From JALOPX01 sp041309605 (GTDB taxonomy: Bacteria > Krumholzibacteriota > Krumholzibacteriia > Krumholzibacteriales > Krumholzibacteriaceae): a stretch of DNA of 57,547 bases. Within the stretch, counting starts at the first letter, position 1. The number at the start of each line of letters is the position of its first letter. The position numbers and the translations under genes are program-made. Shown piece after piece: positions 7,853 through 15,651 of the stretch. The notes under the pieces were generated by a model. That model saw only the letters and a list, made by a program, of their open reading frames with translations, made no database searches and had not been told where the DNA came from. Location: the NCBI GenBank assembly GCA_041309605.1, contig JBFYZH010000070.1, positions 1-57,547 of the forward strand, given 5' to 3'.

Positions 7853-8161
7853 TTCCCCGCCCGGCAGGCCTTCAGGCTCTGGAGAGACCGTTGGATCAGC
7901 CAATATCTCGCGGCAGTAAGATGTCTCGAGAAGGATCTCTAATCACTTCTGACGTTCTTCGACTTCCCCCCGGATATCAGAGAGCACATCCGGACAACGA
8001 ACTACATCGAGCGTTCTTTCAAGGAGGTCAGACGCCGAACAAGACCTATCTCCTGCTTCGCCAATGTCGAAAGCTGCGAGAGAATCATATGCGCTATCTT
8101 CGTTTACCTGAACTCTAAATGGGAGAGGAAACCCTTAATCGATTTTGCGCGCAGCTCTTGA
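7853..8161 (+). pseudogene. IS256-family (mutator) transposase C-terminal relic
   Basis: In one frame the sequence reads RQAFRLWRDRW, LAAVRCLEKDL, an in-frame TAA stop at 7940-7942, then TFFDFPPDIREHIRTTN, YIERSFKEVRRRTRPISCF and a C-terminal tail ending at a TGA at 8159. The FPPxxxxxIRTTNxIER block followed by the R-rich segment is characteristic of the C-terminal end of IS256/MULE-type transposases. The catalytic DDE core is absent and the remaining part has a nonsense codon, so this is a dead remnant. I saw no terminal inverted repeats. Confidence 0.75.
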
Positions 8162-8202
8162 CATTACCCGGTGCTATCGGGAGGGCCTCGCCGGGGCGGA
8201 TT

Positions 8203-10368
8203 CTATTTCTTCGGATCGGGAAACTGCCTGTCGCCATCTACCCAGGCATTCAGAAGCTTGAGCCGCACTGCGGGAGCAGCGCTTGTGGTATCGTTTTCGA
8301 AAAGCAGCAGAATAACATTCACACCGATCTGTTTTATGTGCTTGAGCTGATCGACATTGGACTGCGAAAAGGACGAATGACTGAAAAGATCCGTATAATT
8401 GTCGCCGTTTTTCACCAGGGCGTATATCGATGCGGTCAGTTCTTCTGACGGAAAAGGGTTCGAATAGATATTAAGCCGGTCGGGGGAGAATGTGCCGCTG
8501 TTGGTCGGTTTGAAAACATATTTTCTGCAGAGGCTCACGCGCAAGTTGCGGGGAAGCAGGCGCAGGCCGAATTCTGGGGCGACCTTCCCTCCCCCGGGCG
8601 GTGGAGAGAAGATATTTCCGAGGAAGGTTGTGCGGAATTCCTGCACCTTCGCTTTTCCGGCCGTTTCGGTTTTTGTGGCGACAAAGGCGTCCGCCGTGAC
8701 GAAATCCTCGATGCATGTGCTCATTTTATATGCGTGTTCCGCCTCCGGCACATCGACGAGGGCGCCCGCGGCGGGATTCGCGCCGAAGAGATAGCCGGCA
8801 AGTTCGTCGGAGTCCGAATAGAGTTTGAATCCCCTGAGTCTTACATCGATTCCGGATTGCCAGGAAAAAGTCGCCGGGATTTCAGTGCCTGTTTTACCTT
8901 CGATAATCACGCCATTATTCGGACTGGTGGCGGTTTTTTTCGGCTTCTGCCATGTTTCCGTTTTCTTTCTGTATTTACCGGCGTCCAAAGCCGGCGGCTG
9001 CCAGTCGGAGAGCGCCTTGATCTCGTCGATCACGTTGACAAAGTCGATCATGACGGGACGTGGCGGTTTGTCAGGATGCGCCTTATCTGTTTCCTTGCTG
9101 ATATCCTTGATTCGTATCGCGAGCCCCGTGTCGAGATTCCAGTTGCGCAACTTCTCGAAAACCGCGGCATCTCCCGAGTCGAGATATTTTACGGCTCCTT
9201 CGATCAATTCCTTTCCGGTTTTTCTTGCCGCCCCGATGAATTTACCGAAGGCCGATATGTTCATGAACCTGGGGACAAAATCGGCTACCCGGTCGACTTT
9301 TGGACAGATCGTATGAACCAGATAATACTGCGAAGTCAAATCGCTGTTGCCGTCCTGCCGGTAAAAATCGAGCTTGGGCTGTTCGGATTCGAGATTCTTG
9401 ATCGATTGTTTGTGCTCTGTGATCCGGGAATCGCACAGGGAATAAGCATTCAGAAAATCCTTGTGGATAAAGGGAACCGCTTTTTTGTTCGAATCCGACG
9501 AATGGTACCGCTCGGCGAACGGCCCCGGCAGCGACGTGGAGTTGTCGAGGAACACCTCGTCGACGTTATTTATGCCGTTTGTAATGAAAACCTTGCCGAA
9601 TTTCAGACGCGAGTTCCAGTAATCGGTGTAATTGGGGAAGTCCCAGGAATCGGACTGCTCGAAGTCATTTCTTCGAACCGATTCACAACTCGACAGGAGT
9701 GGATGGCACCCTTCGAAACAGACGAAACGAATGTACGAATCGACATAATGCTCGATCTTGTTGTGGTTGCTCCACACGTTCGGCGCGAGAAAGGAGTCGC
9801 TGGAGAAGAAGCCGTATTCGTTCTCCCAGGTTTTTTCAAGCTGGAAATAGGCGCCGGCGAAGACATTCACCTTGATATGGCCGGTTATATCGAGACCTAT
9901 ATGCGAAATATATCCGAAAATATACGCGGTCTGGTACCTGCGCTGAAGGTCGTAAATTTTTCCCTTCTCCCTCCTGATCCGTTCGAGGACGGTGCGCGGG
10001 AAGGAGTGCGTAAGGTTATAGTGTCCGAGGTCGAAATGGGTCGTTCCGGTTATCTTGTTGTGCAGAGTGTCCCATTTGGTGTGCGGCAGCACCCACAGGT
10101 CGGGCCCCTGCGAACCCGCGGCGAAGGCGCTGAATATGGCGACTTTGTCAGTCTGCAGCGCCGCCCGGTAAGCATCCATCACCCGCTGCATTTTGCCGCC
10201 ATCGTTTGCAGAGATCGCCTCGCCCGCCCCCTTGTTGAAATTCGCGTTCGCCGCGAGCCATTCCCCGAACCCGGCATTGATGTCCTTGATCACGTCATTG
10301 GCATGGCCGGATCCGAAATCCTGCGCCAGTCGGCAGGCGGTGTACATATGCGTGAGATTTCCCGGCAT
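8203..10368 (-). CDS. zinc-dependent phospholipase C family protein, putative secreted toxin
   Basis: The protein has 721 residues and no signal peptide. The first 200 residues fit the Zn_dep_PLPC (PF00882) pattern: His7 near the start, GSQGPDLW (Asp90), HFDLGH (His111), and GYISHIGLDITGH (His156, Asp160, His164), which together would ligate three zinc ions and hydrolyse phospholipids. The long remaining part is not recognised and may carry delivery or binding functions; the last 130 residues have the look of a separate domain. A short PAAR-like reading frame ends 12 bases upstream of its start on the same strand. Such pairing is typical of type VI secretion or contractile-injection effectors, which enter target cells without a signal peptide. 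The plus-strand frame at 8734-10413 is its shadow. Confidence 0.8.
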   Translation of the reverse strand: MPGNLTHMYTACRLAQDFGSGHANDVIKDINAGFGEWLAANANFNKGAGEAISANDGGKMQRVMDAYRAALQTDKVAIFSAFAAGSQGPDLWVLPHTKWDTLHNKITGTTHFDLGHYNLTHSFPRTVLERIRREKGKIYDLQRRYQTAYIFGYISHIGLDITGHIKVNVFAGAYFQLEKTWENEYGFFSSDSFLAPNVWSNHNKIEHYVDSYIRFVCFEGCHPLLSSCESVRRNDFEQSDSWDFPNYTDYWNSRLKFGKVFITNGINNVDEVFLDNSTSLPGPFAERYHSSDSNKKAVPFIHKDFLNAYSLCDSRITEHKQSIKNLESEQPKLDFYRQDGNSDLTSQYYLVHTICPKVDRVADFVPRFMNISAFGKFIGAARKTGKELIEGAVKYLDSGDAAVFEKLRNWNLDTGLAIRIKDISKETDKAHPDKPPRPVMIDFVNVIDEIKALSDWQPPALDAGKYRKKTETWQKPKKTATSPNNGVIIEGKTGTEIPATFSWQSGIDVRLRGFKLYSDSDELAGYLFGANPAAGALVDVPEAEHAYKMSTCIEDFVTADAFVATKTETAGKAKVQEFRTTFLGNIFSPPPGGGKVAPEFGLRLLPRNLRVSLCRKYVFKPTNSGTFSPDRLNIYSNPFPSEELTASIYALVKNGDNYTDLFSHSSFSQSNVDQLKHIKQIGVNVILLLFENDTTSAAPAVRLKLLNAWVDGDRQFPDPKK

Positions 10369-10380
10369 CTTATCGCTCCC

Positions 10381-10485
10381 TCAACGGCAGCATGCTCCCC
10401 GGCTACGACATGAGCCGGACGGGAGATCGACAGGAGTGTTGCAGATCTTTGCCGTGTCTCCCATCCTGGCGGCTGGCTTGCCCAT
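10381..10485 (-). CDS. short PAAR-like peptide, probably truncated
   Basis: The minus strand encodes 34 residues beginning MGKPAARMGDTAKIC behind a good ribosome site (AAGGAG). MGKPAAR followed by GD is the usual opening of PAAR-motif proteins, which form the sharp tip of type VI spikes and carry effectors. Full PAAR domains have about 90 residues, so this frame is cut short; a single-base shift after PVDLPSG would keep the frame open a little longer. It lies 12 bases before the phospholipase gene. It may be a broken tip or a short targeting peptide. Confidence 0.4.
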   Translation of the reverse strand: MGKPAARMGDTAKICNTPVDLPSGSCRSRGACCR

Positions 10486-10499
10486 GGCGACTCCTTGAA

Positions 10500-10837
10500 A
10501 TCCCTTTGACGAGAATCGATTATATCTGTCCGGCGCCGGGGAAGTCAATTTGTTATTGGGGGAAGGGAAGGAGGGGAAGTCCGGGCACCAGTGCCGCGAT
10601 ATTTGAGTGTGCCGGATACAATTTTCGTGGTATTCGCTCTCCGGGAGAGACTATACCGACAGCACGAGCCTCAGCCCCTCGTCCAGGATCGGCTGGAGCT
10701 TCATGGAAGGCGAAATGGTTACAGGGCTATTTGAATGGCCCGGACTGAAGAAATTCTCGCACAGGTTGCGCGAGAATAAGGCCGGGAGATTGTGCAATGA
10801 CTTGTTGCCCAATTTGATGGTCTAAATATGCCACAGG
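10500..10837. other. intergenic region without a supported gene
   Basis: This stretch holds only short frames without ribosome sites or recognisable motifs. It separates the PAAR-phospholipase pair on the minus strand from the VapBC module on the plus strand. Part may be decayed coding sequence, but I cannot identify it. Confidence 0.5.
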
Positions 10838-10857
10838 CTGAACCGAACGTTGGATCT
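10838..10857 (+). repeat. right half of an attC-like site
   Basis: GGCTGAACCGAACGTTGGAT closely matches the right arm of the clean attC-like site at 18130-18191 (GCTGAACCGAAACGTTATG) and ends in the core form GTTGGAT. The left arm is not recognisable. A toxin-antitoxin module with its own promoter follows. Confidence 0.4.
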
Positions 10858-10886
10858 ACTTTTCTCCCATAATACTATGGATACTA

Positions 10887-10915
10887 TTGACAAACCAATA
10901 TCATAACGATATACT
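10887..10915 (+). promoter_or_regulatory. sigma70-type promoter of vapBC
   Basis: TTGACA (10887-10892), a 17-base spacer and TATACT (10910-10915) form a near-consensus housekeeping promoter ending 37 bases before the vapB start codon. The following ribosome site is AGGAG at 10942-10946. Confidence 0.75.
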
Positions 10916-10952
10916 ACACGTAATACGACACTGTTATCGATAGGAGTATGGT

Positions 10953-11159
10953 ATGAATACCGTGACGCTTTCACCCAAATATCAGGTAGTGATCCCCAAA
11001 GCGATTCGAGAATTACTTAGTCTCAGACCAGGCCAAAAGATTCAAGCTATTGTCTATCAGAACCGCATCGAACTAATTCCTGTTAAATCGGCGAAGAAGA
11101 TGAGAGGATTTTTGAAAGGCATAGACACTGAGGTAAAAAGGGATGGGGATAGAATATGA
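10953..11159 (+). CDS. vapB: VapB-type antitoxin, AbrB/MazE fold
   Basis: The 68-residue protein has a SpoVT-AbrB (swapped-hairpin) DNA-binding domain: TVTLSPKYQVVIPKAIREL followed by LRPGQKIQ and a strand ending RIELIPV. The C-terminal tail is the part that in this family covers the toxin active site. It overlaps the vapC gene by 4 bases (ATGA), the usual antitoxin-first arrangement. The AbrB domain normally represses its own promoter, and a strong promoter lies just upstream. The module sits behind an attC-like half site, and such addiction modules are known to stabilise chromosomal integron arrays. Confidence 0.9.
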   Translation: MNTVTLSPKYQVVIPKAIRELLSLRPGQKIQAIVYQNRIELIPVKSAKKMRGFLKGIDTEVKRDGDRI

Positions 11160-11527
11160 ATGTTGTCGATTCCTCAGGATGGTTAGAATATTTTGCGGAC
11201 AGCAAAAATGCCGAATTTTTCGCTCCGGCAATTCAGGATACAAAAAGTCTTATTGTTCCAACGCTGAGCATATTCGAAGTATTCAAGAAAATACTTCAAC
11301 AAAGAGATGAAGGGGATGCACTTCATGCCATTACCTTGATGCAACAAGGTACAGTAGTGGAGTTGAATGCCAGCCTGGCTCTTGAGGCAGCAAAGCTAAG
11401 TTTAGAAGAATCATTGCCACTTGCAGATAGTATTATACTTGCAACCGCCAGAGCATATGATGCTATACTCTGGACGCAAGATTCGGATTTTAAAAATATT
11501 AGCGGCGTTAAATTTAAAAATAAATAA
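11156..11527 (+). CDS. vapC: VapC-type toxin, PIN-domain ribonuclease
   Basis: The protein has 123 residues with the PIN fold acidic set: Asp5 (VVDSSGWLEYF), Glu41 (SIFEVFKK), Asp91 (PLADSIILATA) and Asp109/Asp111 (WTQDSDF). These residues bind Mg for RNA cleavage; VapC toxins cut tRNA or rRNA. Full length for the family, with all key residues present, so it is probably active. It is translationally coupled to vapB. Confidence 0.92.
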   Translation: MNVVDSSGWLEYFADSKNAEFFAPAIQDTKSLIVPTLSIFEVFKKILQQRDEGDALHAITLMQQGTVVELNASLALEAAKLSLEESLPLADSIILATARAYDAILWTQDSDFKNISGVKFKNK

Positions 11528-11600
11528 TCGGCTGGAAAACGACCCGCGATTCTTGAAGCGGATAGCTGACGCGCGCGAAGTCTTGGAGCCGGCAAGGGAT
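11526..11600 (+). pseudogene. antitoxin C-terminal relic (Phd/YefM-like tail)
   Basis: Immediately after vapC one frame reads NRLENDPRFLKRIADAREVL, the kind of helical tail seen at the C-terminal end of Phd/YefM-type antitoxins. No start or DNA-binding part is present. The identification rests on one short motif. Confidence 0.35.
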
Positions 11601-11760
11601 CGGAGCTCGAAGACGCAGGAACGTGAGATTGACGGATGTCCGACTAAAGTGTGCAACGTGCGGCACCGCGCGGGCGCCAGGCAAGACTTGGCACTGAAGT
11701 ATGGCGGCAGGCTGCGCCTGACTCCTGCCATTAGGCTCGCGGGGCTGGATGGAGAGCGAA

Positions 11761-12012
11761 ATGCCTAAGATACTGTCCGGGTTTCTCAAGTCAGATGAAG
11801 CGAAGAAGAGGGCTCATCGAATCGCCGGATTCATGCTCATTCTGGCTGCGGTGGTCAATTGGTGGATCGTAATCGAAGACGGAGTCAGCAACGCGCGCGT
11901 CATTACTGCGATCGTAGCGTCCGTGGTTGCTGTACTCGAGTTGCTTTATCCGACGAGGCGTCGCCTGCTGCGACGGCGAAGATCCGCACCTGGATCTAAA
12001 GAAGCGTTATGA
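11761..12012 (+). CDS. small two-helix membrane protein
   Basis: The protein has 83 residues from the ATG at 11761, preceded by GGAGAG; the frame is open to 11749. Two hydrophobic helices (MLILAAVVNWWIVI and TAIVASVVAVLELLY) are linked by a short acidic loop and followed by a run of arginines, so the C-terminus should be cytoplasmic. Nothing identifies a family. It reads toward surE, with 10 bases between its stop and the surE start, so they may be co-transcribed. Confidence 0.6.
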   Translation: MPKILSGFLKSDEAKKRAHRIAGFMLILAAVVNWWIVIEDGVSNARVITAIVASVVAVLELLYPTRRRLLRRRRSAPGSKEAL

Positions 12013-12022
12013 GGAGAGGCAG

Positions 12023-12997
12023 ATGACATGCACCTGGCGTTCTTCCGACATAAAGGGGTGTTGTATGACGACACGTTCACTCGCCCATTCTTCGATCCTC
12101 GTTCTTGTGCTTGCGGCCTCAGTGCTGAGCGCGGGCTCTCGATATGTGCTCGCCCGGACATCAGACAGCCACGCGAAAGACTGGCCGCGCACCGTACTCG
12201 TCACGAACGACGACGGTATCGACCATCAGGGGTTGATCGCGTTCGCGCGTGCCTTCTCGCGGGAGGCGGAAACGTACGTTGTGGCGCCTTTGCAAGATTG
12301 CAGCGGCAGCGCCGACTATGTGTCGGTGTACTCGAAGCACGTTCTCCGGGTGCAGGAACGCGACCTCGGTCCCGGAATTACGGCGTACGGTGTGGATGGC
12401 TATCCGGGCGATTGCATACTGCTGGCGCTCCGTGGTCTCATGGATGATCACCCTCCGGATCTGGTCGTCTCGGGTATCAACGGCGGACCGAACCTGGGGT
12501 TCGACTGGCTGGCTTCGGGGACGATAGGAGCGGCGCGAATTGCCGCGGCGCTGGGCGTGCCTGCAATCGCGGTGTCCGGGTTGGACGAGAGTACGCCGGA
12601 GGCCGCGGCCGCGGCGGCCGATTGGATTGTCCGGCTGGTCCATAGCAAGCTGGTGCATGACCTTCGAGCCGGTCAATACCTGACGGTCAGTCTTCCGCGA
12701 ACTCCTCCCTCCGAGTTCAAAGGAGTGCGGGTCGCTGAGCGCGCGGGGCTTCTGCTCGATTTGCGGCTAGGTTCGGTTTCGGAGGGCGCGCCCGGCGAGA
12801 GCATGGCGATGTGGGCGCTCCAGCGCCCTCGGCCGATTCCGCCATTGCAGAGTACGAGCGATGCCGCCCTTTATCAGGAGGGTTACGTCGTCATCGTCCC
12901 GATGCGTGCGGACGAACACGACCGGGAGCTTCTATCTCGCCTGCTCCGGCAACCGGAGACTCTGTCAGAATGGCTGGAACCCGCGCGGGAGGAGTGA
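12023..12997 (+). CDS. surE: SurE-family nucleotidase with export signal
   Basis: The protein has up to 324 residues. It contains the SurE motifs VLVTNDDGIDHQGL (the metal-binding Asp pair), VVAPLQDCSGSA, GYPGDCILLAL and VVSGINGGPNLG followed by SGTIGAARIA, all near canonical. SurE enzymes remove phosphate from nucleoside 5' or 3' monophosphates. Unusually, a hydrophobic segment (ILVLVLAASVLSAGS) precedes the catalytic domain, so this version is probably exported to the periplasm. An AGGAGAGG precedes the ATG at 12023; 12065 is an alternative start. Confidence 0.85.
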   Translation: MTCTWRSSDIKGCCMTTRSLAHSSILVLVLAASVLSAGSRYVLARTSDSHAKDWPRTVLVTNDDGIDHQGLIAFARAFSREAETYVVAPLQDCSGSADYVSVYSKHVLRVQERDLGPGITAYGVDGYPGDCILLALRGLMDDHPPDLVVSGINGGPNLGFDWLASGTIGAARIAAALGVPAIAVSGLDESTPEAAAAAADWIVRLVHSKLVHDLRAGQYLTVSLPRTPPSEFKGVRVAERAGLLLDLRLGSVSEGAPGESMAMWALQRPRPIPPLQSTSDAALYQEGYVVIVPMRADEHDRELLSRLLRQPETLSEWLEPAREE

Positions 12998-13035
12998 TCG
13001 CCCATGCGGCAGGCGTAGCGACAGTGCTGGTCTCC

Positions 13036-13111
13036 GTAACGCGACGGCCGAACTCGCCAATGCAGCGGTCGGTTTTCGGTCGCCTTTGATCGGCAGATCG
13101 TTATACAATCG
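13036..13111 (+). repeat. attC-like site
   Basis: The left part CCGTAACGCGAC and the right end CGTTATAC flank inverted blocks GCGAC..GCCGA and CGG..GGTCGC. It lies between surE and the next small gene. The stem has several mismatches, so this is a moderate call. Confidence 0.4.
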
Positions 13112-13122
13112 AAGGAGAGTCG

Positions 13123-13497
13123 TTGAGCTCAGAAGAACAACTCATGCTGACATTTGACAGGTTCAGAGATGCCCTGTTCGATTCCGATACGAAGGCTCTT
13201 CGAGAGATCGTCGCCGAAGATTATCAGGGGTTTGATCCTCAGGGTCAGGTTCGGGATTACGAGATGGTTCTCGAAGCGTATCGTCCGGGCGGCGTCAAGC
13301 TGGAAGCATACGAAGTCGAAGATCTTGAAAAAAGAATCGTCGGAGATGTGGGGATAATTACGGGCAAGGGCCGGATTCAGGGCACTTATGCCGAGCATGA
13401 ATTTGCGCATCATGTGAGATTTCTGGATTTGTACGTTCAGAAAAATGGCCGTTGGCGGCTGTACTTGTCGCAAGTGACACCTTTGGGGGTTGTATAG
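13123..13497 (+). CDS. NTF2-like / DUF4440-type protein
   Basis: The protein has 124 residues. It starts with a helix (LTFDRFRDALFDSDTKALREI) followed by DYQGFDPQGQVRDYEMVLEAY and a C-terminal pair of strands around HVRFLDLYVQKNGRWRLYLSQ, the standard pattern of the SnoaL/DUF4440 cone-shaped fold. Members bind small ligands or catalyse simple reactions; the substrate cannot be inferred. The TTG start is chosen because AAGGAG sits 6 bases before it, although an ATG at 13144 is possible. It is flanked by other short plus-strand genes with attC-like spacers. Confidence 0.8.
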   Translation: MSSEEQLMLTFDRFRDALFDSDTKALREIVAEDYQGFDPQGQVRDYEMVLEAYRPGGVKLEAYEVEDLEKRIVGDVGIITGKGRIQGTYAEHEFAHHVRFLDLYVQKNGRWRLYLSQVTPLGVV

Positions 13498-13573
13498 CCC
13501 TGCATGTCCGACGGTCACCTTCGGCTCACTTATGTGATGGGGAACGTCAGACACCTCTCGGAGAGGAGGGCCA

Positions 13574-14053
13574 ATGATCAGAGTTGAACTAAGCGTTCTC
13601 ATTCCGGCTCCCTTGTCCGAGGTGTTCGCCTACGCCTCCGATTGGAAAAGGTGGGAAGAGTGGTACAAGGGGGTGTCCGGCTTTCGGGCGATCACCGAAA
13701 CAACACGGGGCAACGGGGCCCGGTACTCGTACAAAGCCCACATCGGGCCGTTTCGCACCGAGGTTGTCACTGAGATCACCGAATTCTTTGAGAACGTGGG
13801 TTGGACGGGCGTTGCCCGAAAGGGCATGTCGCACACGACTCGCTGGCGCTTCGAGGCCGTTGGGGACCGGACTCGGTTCATACATGCCGTTGAGGGGCAG
13901 GTTCCGATCCCAGTACTCGGAAATCTTATCAACGCAGTGGTGCTAAAGCCGCAGTGGCAGCGAATCGTCGGAGCTTCACTTGCCACTCTCAAACGGCGCT
14001 TCGAGTCTCTGGAGACGGCCCGCCTCCCAACCAGCACCAACGACGGTACCTAA
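13574..14053 (+). CDS. SRPBCC-family (polyketide cyclase/START-like) protein
   Basis: The protein has 159 residues. It begins with the SRPBCC strand-helix pattern (VELSVLIPAPLSEVFAYASD then WKRWEEW), continues with FRTEVVTEITEF and TTRWRFEAVGDRTRFIH, and closes with a long C-terminal helix. The fold encloses a hydrophobic cavity for lipids or polyketides; the ligand is not predictable. A GGAGAGGAGG ribosome site supports the start. The stop codon lies inside the following attC-like site, as in many gene cassettes. Confidence 0.85.
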   Translation: MIRVELSVLIPAPLSEVFAYASDWKRWEEWYKGVSGFRAITETTRGNGARYSYKAHIGPFRTEVVTEITEFFENVGWTGVARKGMSHTTRWRFEAVGDRTRFIHAVEGQVPIPVLGNLINAVVLKPQWQRIVGASLATLKRRFESLETARLPTSTNDGT

Positions 14054-14106
14054 CCCCGGCATTCAGCGGGCTCGCCGTACTCGCCGCTGAACGCAACGGT
14101 AGAGGG
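14048..14106 (+). repeat. attC-like site
   Basis: ACCTAACC at the left, arms GCATTCAGCGG and CCGCTGAACGC (11 pairs with one mismatch) and a right end AACGGTAGAGG, which differs by one base from a normal GTTAGAG core. It overlaps the stop codon of the SRPBCC gene. Confidence 0.55.
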
Positions 14107-14389
14107 ATGTGGCGTAATTGAATAGGCGGGCCATTATCCTTTGGACTATGCAACAATTGACAACCACAAGCTGACACTGCGTGAACCCGCCGGTTTCGAA
14201 ATGAATGGCTTTGAGCATACCTGTCTGTTCAAATATGAATTGGCTCGGCCCCCGTTTAGTGCTAGCATTCCACCCTGCCGATCATAGATCGACGCACCAG
14301 GTATGGCTGCGACGGAAGCAGCCATGGTCCGGCACGAATTCGGCAACTGTGTCGGGGCGATCTCGCGATATTTAATAAATGGGAGAAGC

Positions 14390-15478
14390 ATGATGAAAAG
14401 TAATTCAAGAATTGTCAGATCGAAAACATTCAGTTTTTTGGTCGTTTTATTCCTGATGGCCTGCGGCGATGACGGCGGGGGGCCCGGCTCCTCCGTTCTT
14501 GTATGTGAAGGCGATGATATTTATGGCCCCGCGGGCGGGGTGGTTGAGGTTACGGATCCCGGCAGCCTGTTTTACGGATTGCGCATCGTTATCCCGGCCG
14601 GCGCCCTCGATGAATGCCGGTCCCTGTATGTCGACGACGGTTTTGTCTCCGATCTCCCGCAGGGATGCTCCGGTTATCCCAGTTACCAAGCGCAGTTCGA
14701 CCTTTCTACGGGCGGCGACAAACCCTATGACCTGGAACTGGAATTCCAGTTCCCGGTGACGGGCATGACGATCGGACCGGATGAACACCCCTGCGCTTTC
14801 GGGTACGACAACAGGACCCAGGAATGGAACGTCATAATGCCCGATGAGTACGACGGCTCCACGATGACGGTCAGGACGACATATCTCGACATGTGGATGT
14901 GGGGAAAGATAAACCGCGAATCGATCGAGACGGATTTACTGATCGGGGCGGTGCAGGAGAAATACGGCGAGGAGGCCTGGAATTCGGCCCTCAGCGGCAT
15001 CGCCGAGGCCATCAATGTGATGCATACGCTGTGCGTCGACCAGAGCTGCTCGACCTGGACCAGGATGAGGGACGTGGATCTACCGGGCCTGATAGATCAA
15101 CAGGTAATTGTGCTCGAGTCTTTCCAGTCCGAGGTGGCTCAATGCGGAGCCTGTGATTTGTTCTCGGACGAGTTCGGAACGGAACTATCGAGTTATCTCC
15201 TCGCCAAGGTCACGATCCTGACCTCGGATCTCTGGGATATATATACGGGAGGCGGGGCCGGTTATCTGCCGTGGCTGGGGGAAATCGATTTTATGATGTG
15301 GGTGAACCGGATAATAGCGTATACCTTCATCGAATCGCAGGCGTGCGACTTCGACTGCATTACGGACGAAGTCGGACTGGGCGTCTGCGAGGCTTATGTG
15401 ATGCATCGTGTCTACATTGTCACGCGGTTGATGGTCGCGCTCGCGATCAGCGGCGACTTCTGGATTACCTGCCCGTAG
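14390..15478 (+). CDS. lipoprotein with ZU5-like N-terminal region
   Basis: The protein has about 362 residues. GGGAGAAGC precedes the ATG at 14390. A signal segment (FSFLVVLFLMAC) ends in a lipobox, followed by an acidic Gly-rich linker. The segment GGVVEVTDP then LRIVIPAGALDECRSLYV resembles ZU5-type domains found in many FCB lipoproteins. The remaining part is helical with several cysteines in pairs (CGACDLF, ACDFDC), suggesting disulfides in the periplasm or on the cell surface. No catalytic motif is visible. The gene is more GC-rich than the cassette genes on its left. Confidence 0.75.
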   Translation: MMKSNSRIVRSKTFSFLVVLFLMACGDDGGGPGSSVLVCEGDDIYGPAGGVVEVTDPGSLFYGLRIVIPAGALDECRSLYVDDGFVSDLPQGCSGYPSYQAQFDLSTGGDKPYDLELEFQFPVTGMTIGPDEHPCAFGYDNRTQEWNVIMPDEYDGSTMTVRTTYLDMWMWGKINRESIETDLLIGAVQEKYGEEAWNSALSGIAEAINVMHTLCVDQSCSTWTRMRDVDLPGLIDQQVIVLESFQSEVAQCGACDLFSDEFGTELSSYLLAKVTILTSDLWDIYTGGGAGYLPWLGEIDFMMWVNRIIAYTFIESQACDFDCITDEVGLGVCEAYVMHRVYIVTRLMVALAISGDFWITCP

Positions 15479-15651
15479 GAGGGTGTCGCCGTTCCAATTA
15501 AATTGCTCCTTTATGGTTCCGATCTTATCGATCGATCGCCGGAAGTCCCCGGCTGCGCCGATGACGGCGGCCGGGCGGTGGTCGATGGAAATTCGTAAAG
15601 CTGCCCCCGGGGGGAACGCGCTCCGGCAACGATGAGAGAGCAGGTCTTGGA

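Noticed and set aside
8734..10413. Plus-strand reading frame of 559 codons
   Set aside because: It is antisense to the phospholipase gene, has no ribosome site or recognisable motif, and is a by-product of GC-rich codon use.
13497..13560. Another attC-like site between the NTF2-like and SRPBCC genes
   Set aside because: Only the right end AACGTCAGAC and a weak GTCCGAC/GTCAGAC symmetry are visible; the stem is too poor to list.
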